From Margaritifera margaritifera (taxonomy: Eukaryota; Mollusca; Bivalvia; Unionida; Margaritiferidae): 64,000 nt of DNA. Position numbers and translations under genes: made by a program. The stretch spans positions 1,947,001-2,011,000 of the forward strand of contig JAQPZY010001561.1 of the NCBI GenBank assembly GCA_029931535.1. The letters are read 5' to 3'. Every line of letters begins with the position of its first letter. Positions within the stretch are counted from its first letter, which is position 1. The notes below the pieces were generated by a model. That model searched no databases. It was not told the DNA's origin and saw nothing but the letters and a program-made list of their open reading frames with translations. Shown one piece after another: positions 61,434 to 64,000 of this stretch.

Positions 61434-61665
61434 TTAATAGTCTAGGATCACTTCTCTCAGACTGCTGACTTCCAGAGTATTATTAAATTCCGCATACAAG
61501 ATAACGTTTGCTGTGCTCACCAGGGCAAGTGCAAACTGACGTTCCACATAAAGTTGGCCTGATTTCATAGGGTGGAAATGTCCCTCATCGCTGCCTTAGT
61601 CTGTGGTGAAATTAGATTCCCACAAAGCATATCCTCCAGCATAATATTCGTACGAAATCCTTTGG
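61434..61665 (-). pseudogene. C-terminal fragment resembling F54H12.2-type (Polinton-associated) protein
   Basis: A single minus-strand frame reads ISYEYYAGGYALW, an in-frame TAA (61596-61598), then GHFHPMKSGQLYVERQFALA and NVILYAEFNNTLEV. It ends VILDY-stop at 61434. The layout (GY.L..fdlT.D, HF...k.G.L..e..Fa.aL..t.nvi.YaEf.n.lei...R.Vi.Dy) matches, from memory, the C-terminus of proteins annotated after C. elegans F54H12.2. That gene neighbours a transposon-derived integrase gene (F54H12.3), so this family is probably a Polinton/Maverick or related virus-like structural protein. Only the last 75 or so codons are visible; the 5' part is replaced by the inverted-repeat element at 61672-61814. 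Confidence 0.5.
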
Positions 61666-61671
61666 GTACTG

Positions 61672-61814
61672 AGTAGTATATGTAAAGGCGGATCTCAGCA
61701 CCTCAACCCTATCCTCGTTTAAATCCTACAGGTCGGGACCTTTGGCCCCGCCCCTCCGGATTTTCACTTCGTCTAGTGTTTCGTTGCCGAGCTCACGCCT
61801 TTACATATACTACT
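61672..61814. mobile_element. 143-bp inverted-repeat element, GC-rich interior
   Basis: Perfect 19-bp inverted repeats, AGTAGTATATGTAAAGGCG (61672-61690) and its complement (61796-61814), enclose a GC-rich core with GGTCGGGACC and GGCCCCGCCCCTCCGG. I see no clear target duplication. It could be a MITE or a structural element of the adjacent virus-like DNA. It separates the capsid-like fragment from the gene cluster to its right. Confidence 0.6.
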
Positions 61815-61863
61815 TTGAGATCGTAACCAAATTTGTAACCTGCGCCGTTGAATAGCAAAATTA

Positions 61864-61947
61864 TCCCCCCTCCCCCCCCCCCCCTATAGTATTGGTTTAG
61901 ATAAAACTTATACTTATACAATTATTATAGTATTGGTTTAGATAAAA
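61864..61947. repeat. Poly-C tract and 22-bp direct repeat
   Basis: A C-rich run (about 20 C with one T) at 61865-61884 is followed by two copies of TATAGTATTGGTTTAGATAA AA at 61885-61906 and 61926-61947. It lies just beyond the last gene of the right-hand cluster and may mark its boundary. A 64-codon minus frame (61925-62119) here is probably spurious. Confidence 0.75.
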
Positions 61948-62099
61948 ATATTATTACATTTTCAATAATTTTTAGACAATTTGAAGATAATCGACTGTTT
62001 AAACATATTTCAGCTGTTAGGTACGTGGTTTTATGATATAAATTATATAAAATTATATCTTGAAATTTGAGTCTAATTATAAAATTACTGTTTTGAAGT

Positions 62100-62486
62100 T
62101 TATTTTTTAAAAAAAACATCGCTGGTATCTATAGAATCATTTGATAATAAAAATTTAGTTACAAGATTGGCTTCATCGGATTCGTCATTTACGCTTGGTA
62201 TTAATGTTCCATTGCGATCACATGTGATTGTGTTGTATTTACCAGGCATAATAATGTTAAAAAATAATCCATTAGTGTTTTTATATGTTTTTATTTTGAT
62301 TATATTGCCATGCTTTAAAGTATAATAGATTTGAATGATTGTATCGCCCATACTATTCATATCATAGTAAAATTTAGAATTTACGTATAGTATTGTATTA
62401 TGTATGATATAACAGTCCTCAATACTGCCATGAATGATAAAATATTTCATAATAGAGCATTTTTTACATTGTATATAATTTCCCAT
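62100..62486 (-). CDS. Hypothetical protein, 128 aa, in virus-like cluster
   Basis: ATG at 62486 starts 11 bp after the stop of the preceding gene (62498). The start region carries a 10-bp tandem duplication (ATAATATGGG twice on the minus strand); the first ATG is followed at once by a stop, so the second is chosen. The protein is Ile/Tyr/Asn-rich, with an N-terminal CKKC and alternating short hydrophobic segments (GDTIIQIYYTLKHGNIIKIK, then GLFFNIIMPGKYNTITCD) suggesting a beta-rich fold. It has a polar tail ending VFFKK. I do not recognise it. Same strand and tight spacing link it to its neighbours. Confidence 0.55.
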   Translation of the reverse strand: MGNYIQCKKCSIMKYFIIHGSIEDCYIIHNTILYVNSKFYYDMNSMGDTIIQIYYTLKHGNIIKIKTYKNTNGLFFNIIMPGKYNTITCDRNGTLIPSVNDESDEANLVTKFLLSNDSIDTSDVFFKK

Positions 62487-62497
62487 ATTATCCCATA

Positions 62498-62986
62498 TTA
62501 TGTTTTTCTATATGTAGTATCATATTTTTTTTCATATTTTGATATTCTATTTGGGGTAACGTCGACTAGCATATTATCTTTGGTTTGTAGTTCATGGATT
62601 AGTCCGATCATATCATATTTTTTACCCCGTAAATAAGATTGTAATTCTGTTAATATGTTTGAATACATTGATGCCGCTAGTTTACACGATGCTTTTTTAT
62701 GTTCGAGTTTTGGTTCGAGACGTCTAAATCCAACACTAACAAATATTCCAATACCGGATACTATTAGAGGCAATGGATTAAGTGTGCTACCCGCTGAAAC
62801 AATTCCAGTTGTTGTTATTAATAGCGGTGTATAAAATATTAGTTTTATTAGCCGACTGTAATACCTGCTCGCTTGTTTAGAACAATACGCTTTTTTATGA
62901 TAAGTATAAAAATATGCTATTAGTTGATTTCGTTCATCTTATGGTATTGCTGTTGAAATATGATTAAAATCAATAATTTGTTTCAT
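62498..62986 (-). pseudogene. SLATT-like two-helix membrane protein with an in-frame stop
   Basis: From ATG 62986 the frame gives MKQIIDFNHISTAIP and then TAA (62939-62941). After that it stays open for about 146 codons to 62498. The open part has an AYFYTYHKKAYCSKQASRYY helix, then two hydrophobic segments (LIKLIFYTPLLITTTGIVSA and PLPLIVSGIGIFVSVGF). It ends with LEHKKASCKLAASMYSNILT, an acidic/aromatic helix and DVTPNRISKYEKKY. Two membrane helices followed by H+.A...Y..I...L and a P..I..KY ending is the pattern of SLATT-type (SMODS/SLOG-associated two-TM) proteins, which also occur in large DNA viruses. No ATG lies between the TAA and the membrane segments, so the gene is either broken, uses a non-ATG start, or is read through. 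Confidence 0.5.
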
Positions 62987-63014
62987 TATAATATTGTTTT
63001 TGATTGAATTTGGG

Positions 63015-63434
63015 TTAACTTTTAATTTTTAATGTTGAAGCAGCGTTGTTAATTAATGCATGAAAATCTGCATTACGTGGATCAGTAAGTACTGCCCTAT
63101 ATTTGTTAAAAATATTGGATACAGGCTTTCGCAGTCGCTCTTCATCTTTTTCACTGTATTCTTTTGTTGATTTATAATCGAGTGTATCTGAAACTGTTTC
63201 AATATCATTTATCTCGCCTGTATTGTGTTCGTGTAAATCAATGAATTCGACAGCTCCTTTGACAAAGTCGATGTTAATATTACTTGGAATAAAGTATTGG
63301 CAGAGTATTACATATGCGGTTGCGAACCTTTCTTTTATATTTGATCCATCAATTTGCGATTGATAGGTCTGATCTGATATCATAATATTATCATAAACTG
63401 TTCTTACTCTTATAATACCGCTTGCTACATCCAT
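63015..63434 (-). CDS. Hypothetical protein, 139 aa, with C-terminal FNKYR motif
   Basis: ATG at 63434 follows the stop of the upstream frame by 65 bp; the stop at 63015 is 28 bp before the next gene's ATG. Residues 1-60 look globular (SGIIRVRTVYDNIMISDQTY). Residues 62-105 are acidic (EFIDLHEHNTGEINDIETVS and a KDEERLRK segment). The last 31 residues carry FNKYRAVLTDPRNADF then INNAASTLKI. This C-terminal segment is repeated in the neighbouring frame (63500-64000): 14 of 29 positions are identical without gaps. Family unknown; a virus-like origin is inferred from context. Confidence 0.6.
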   Translation of the reverse strand: MDVASGIIRVRTVYDNIMISDQTYQSQIDGSNIKERFATAYVILCQYFIPSNINIDFVKGAVEFIDLHEHNTGEINDIETVSDTLDYKSTKEYSEKDEERLRKPVSNIFNKYRAVLTDPRNADFHALINNAASTLKIKS

Positions 63435-63499
63435 CTCTAAATTTAATTTGCTGAGATTTTTAATGTTAATATCATGAGGAATTAATCTATAGCTTTTTA

Positions 63500-64000
63500 T
63501 TATTCTTTTCCATATAACAATCTTGGTAAATCTAACGGAGGGCTTGTAATGATCTCATTAATAGATGTCCAATTTTTTATTTTATGTAGATCACCTATGT
63601 TAATTTTGTTTTCTAAATACGTATTATCGTAATAATAGCTGTGAGCTTTACTAACTTTATATTTAAAAACATTAAAAAGCTTTATCTCATGATAATATGT
63701 ACCGCCCATTTTATTTTCTATTTCAATAAATTTTTCTGCAAACCAAATAGTAAAAAATGCATCAGTTAATTTACTAATATCATCATAATATTTAATAACC
63801 TCCTCGAATTTAAAAGTTGCTGCAGCTTTTTCAATCCGGTCTTTAAACTTTTTATTTGTGGGATTATTGAGAAACTCTCTGTATTTGTTGAACATAACAG
63901 ATTTTTTATCTTTTATCATATTTTCCTGTTCTTCCGTAAGTGTTAATTTACCTACAAACTCAAAGGTTTCTGGCACCTGTTGTATTTTATTTGCATCGAT
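63500..64000 (-). CDS. Hypothetical protein with FNKYR motif, partial (5' end beyond the window)
   Basis: The frame is open from the right edge (64000) to the stop at 63500. The visible in-frame GTG at 63976 is not a convincing start, so the gene probably begins outside. After a charged helix (TLTEEQENMIKDKK) come FNKYREFLNNPTNKKF and IEKAAATFKF. This is the motif also found at the end of the neighbouring 139-residue protein. Then follow a Phe/Trp/Ile-rich helical region (TDAFFTIWFAEKFIEIENK), a Tyr-rich stretch, and a C-terminus SPPLDLPRLLYGKE. No membrane helix or known catalytic motif is evident. Not recognised. Confidence 0.6.
   Translation of the reverse strand: MDANKIQQVPETFEFVGKLTLTEEQENMIKDKKSVMFNKYREFLNNPTNKKFKDRIEKAAATFKFEEVIKYYDDISKLTDAFFTIWFAEKFIEIENKMGGTYYHEIKLFNVFKYKVSKAHSYYYDNTYLENKINIGDLHKIKNWTSINEIITSPPLDLPRLLYGKE

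Noticed and set aside
61925..62119. 64-codon minus frame overlapping the end of the 128-aa gene
   Set aside because: Starts inside the T-rich end of the upstream gene, low complexity, no independent support.

Overview
This window reads as nuclear DNA of a marine invertebrate, most likely a mollusc. The base composition is AT-rich. There is no compact host gene structure, long (TA)n, (GT)n and (CA)n microsatellites are frequent, and the transposon remnants belong to families I associate with molluscs and other marine invertebrates. I found no convincing host exon, no rRNA, no functional tRNA gene and no CRISPR array. The phylum call is an inference from repeat types, not from a marker gene.

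Layout, left to right. 1-1560 (-): decayed ORF2 of an APE-type LINE running off the left edge. 4.8-5.6 kb: a fragment of an uncharacterised membrane-hairpin protein with 50-bp and 23-bp tandem arrays. 10.3-10.7 kb: two SINE-like pieces. 12.9-19.3 kb (+): a nearly complete but dead LINE with ORF1, a 2A-like DxExNPGP motif at the start of ORF2, endonuclease, reverse transcriptase, and a 130-bp SINE-like insertion. 24,280-30,865 (+): a complete Ty3/Gypsy-type LTR retrotransposon with 751-bp LTRs that differ at only four positions. Its pol order is protease-integrase-reverse transcriptase-RNase H, the Gmr1-type arrangement. 33.0-36.3 kb (-): a decayed mobile-element-like protein split by a 1.33-kb mariner element with terminal inverted repeats and a TA duplication. 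40.7 kb: a hAT-type MITE with an 8-bp target duplication. 44.7-45.0 kb (-): a possible Penelope-like GIY-YIG fragment. 52.1-53.0 kb (-): the 3' end of another LINE.

The right edge, about 61.1-64.0 kb (-), is unlike the rest. Four closely packed reading frames (62,100-64,000, gaps of 11-65 bp) share one strand. Two of them share a roughly 29-residue motif and one looks like a SLATT-type two-helix membrane protein. Just downstream lie decayed pieces resembling an F54H12.2-type (Polinton/Maverick-associated) protein and a small Cys/His-rich protein. I interpret this as the edge of an integrated DNA-virus-like or Polinton-like element that continues beyond the window.

Between these lie more than a dozen unrelated minisatellites with units of 23-50 bp. 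The rest is AT-rich DNA in which I see no gene.
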